From the NCBI RefSeq assembly GCF_028649435.1, contig NZ_JAQSIN010000001.1: a stretch of DNA of 64,000 nt; one strand, 5' to 3'. Origin of the DNA: Curvibacter microcysteis (GTDB lineage: Bacteria; Pseudomonadota; Gammaproteobacteria; Burkholderiales; Burkholderiaceae_C). Within the stretch, counting starts at the first letter, position 1; each line of letters starts with the position of its first letter. The notes beneath the pieces are model-generated. The model did not search any database, was not told the origin of the DNA, and worked only from the letters and a program-made list of their open reading frames with translations. Shown piece by piece: positions 63,840-64,000 of this stretch. Position numbers and translations under genes: made by a program.

Positions 63840-64000
63840 TCAGGCCTTGACCAGCACGGCGGCGGCCGTTTTGTGGCTGGCGGTGTCGACCAGGATCAGC
63901 GAGCCCAGGGCGCGGGCTTGCTCGAACGGCAGGGTGGCCACGGGCTCTTGCAAGGCCAGCTCGATCAGGCCAATGGTGTTGGCCGGCAACTCGGTGGCGG
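63840..64000 (-). CDS. cysN: Sulfate adenylyltransferase large subunit, C-terminal fragment (runs off the window)
   Basis: Only the last 52 codons and a partial codon are present, stop TCA at 63840-63842. The read-out (NTIGLIELALQEPVATLPFEQARALGSLILVD..., ending AAAVLVKA) matches the C-terminal beta-barrel of CysN, where the pattern is N-x-I-G-x-(I/V)-x-L-x-L-x-x-P and G-S-F/L-I-L-(I/V)-D. CysN is the GTPase subunit that activates sulfate to APS. A CysNC fusion is unlikely because the protein ends here. Confidence 0.7.
   Translation of the reverse strand, partial: ATELPANTIGLIELALQEPVATLPFEQARALGSLILVDTASHKTAAAVLVKA

Overview
This 64 kb window reads as a core chromosomal segment of a high-GC betaproteobacterium of the order Burkholderiales, most likely the family Comamonadaceae. 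That placement is my inference. It rests on the gene content and order (ilvBHC-pssA-leuA; an ECF sigma/DUF3619/DUF3106/RDD block; mcm-meaB-pccB-pccA; intracellular PHB depolymerase; iscRSUA-hscBA-fdx followed by dnaQ and tRNA-Val) and on protein wording I recognise from that group. I see no insertion sequence, prophage, CRISPR array or rRNA. Coding density is high and no gene-free stretch exceeds about 340 bases.

Layout. 0-2.2 kb: nadE and glnB. 2.2-5.7 kb (minus): an ECF sigma factor gene leads an overlapping operon with a one-span membrane protein (DUF3619), an exported DUF3106 protein, an RDD membrane protein, dgkA and a LOG-family hydrolase. 5.9-12.3 kb: branched-chain amino-acid genes ilvB, ilvH, ilvC, then pssA and leuA, with what looks like a complete leucine attenuator before leuA. 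12.3-16 kb: a PBP7-type endopeptidase, an IclR regulator and the two N-degron transferases (bpt, aat). 15.9-21.3 kb: a signalling cluster (REC-Hpt, HTH-REC, single-domain REC, periplasmic binding protein, PAS histidine kinase). 21.5-30.8 kb: dusA, then a GntR-family regulator divergent from a propionyl-CoA/methylmalonyl-CoA operon. 31-38 kb: a chemoreceptor with a Cache-like domain at its C terminus, an RnfB-like ferredoxin, PHB depolymerase, a LigB-type dioxygenase and an aromatic aminotransferase. 38-46.8 kb: uvrB, the isc operon with an IscR box and an internal terminator, dnaQ and tRNA-Val. 46.9-52.7 kb: a spermidine-synthase-like protein, a 1249-residue multi-PAS kinase, a DUF2242 lipoprotein and two tandem identical tRNA-Asn genes. 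52.7-59.6 kb: a thiamine regulon with two TPP riboswitches, one before a TonB-dependent receptor and one before thiO-thiS-thiG-thiE, plus divergent thiD. 59.6-64 kb: a degenerate hybrid kinase, a ferredoxin reductase/FdxA pair and the 3' end of a cysN-like gene.

How it works together. Several blocks carry their control elements visibly: the leuA attenuator, the IscR box, TPP riboswitches, a TGC-rich palindrome over the phaZ promoter, and a GntR gene facing the mcm promoter. The observations I rate highest are the leuA attenuator, the terminator splitting iscRSUA from hscBA-fdx, the kinase-like protein lacking both phospho-acceptor residues, the sigma-factor membrane module, and the receptor placed under TPP-riboswitch control. 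All motif calls come from reading the sequence; nothing was searched or folded by computer.
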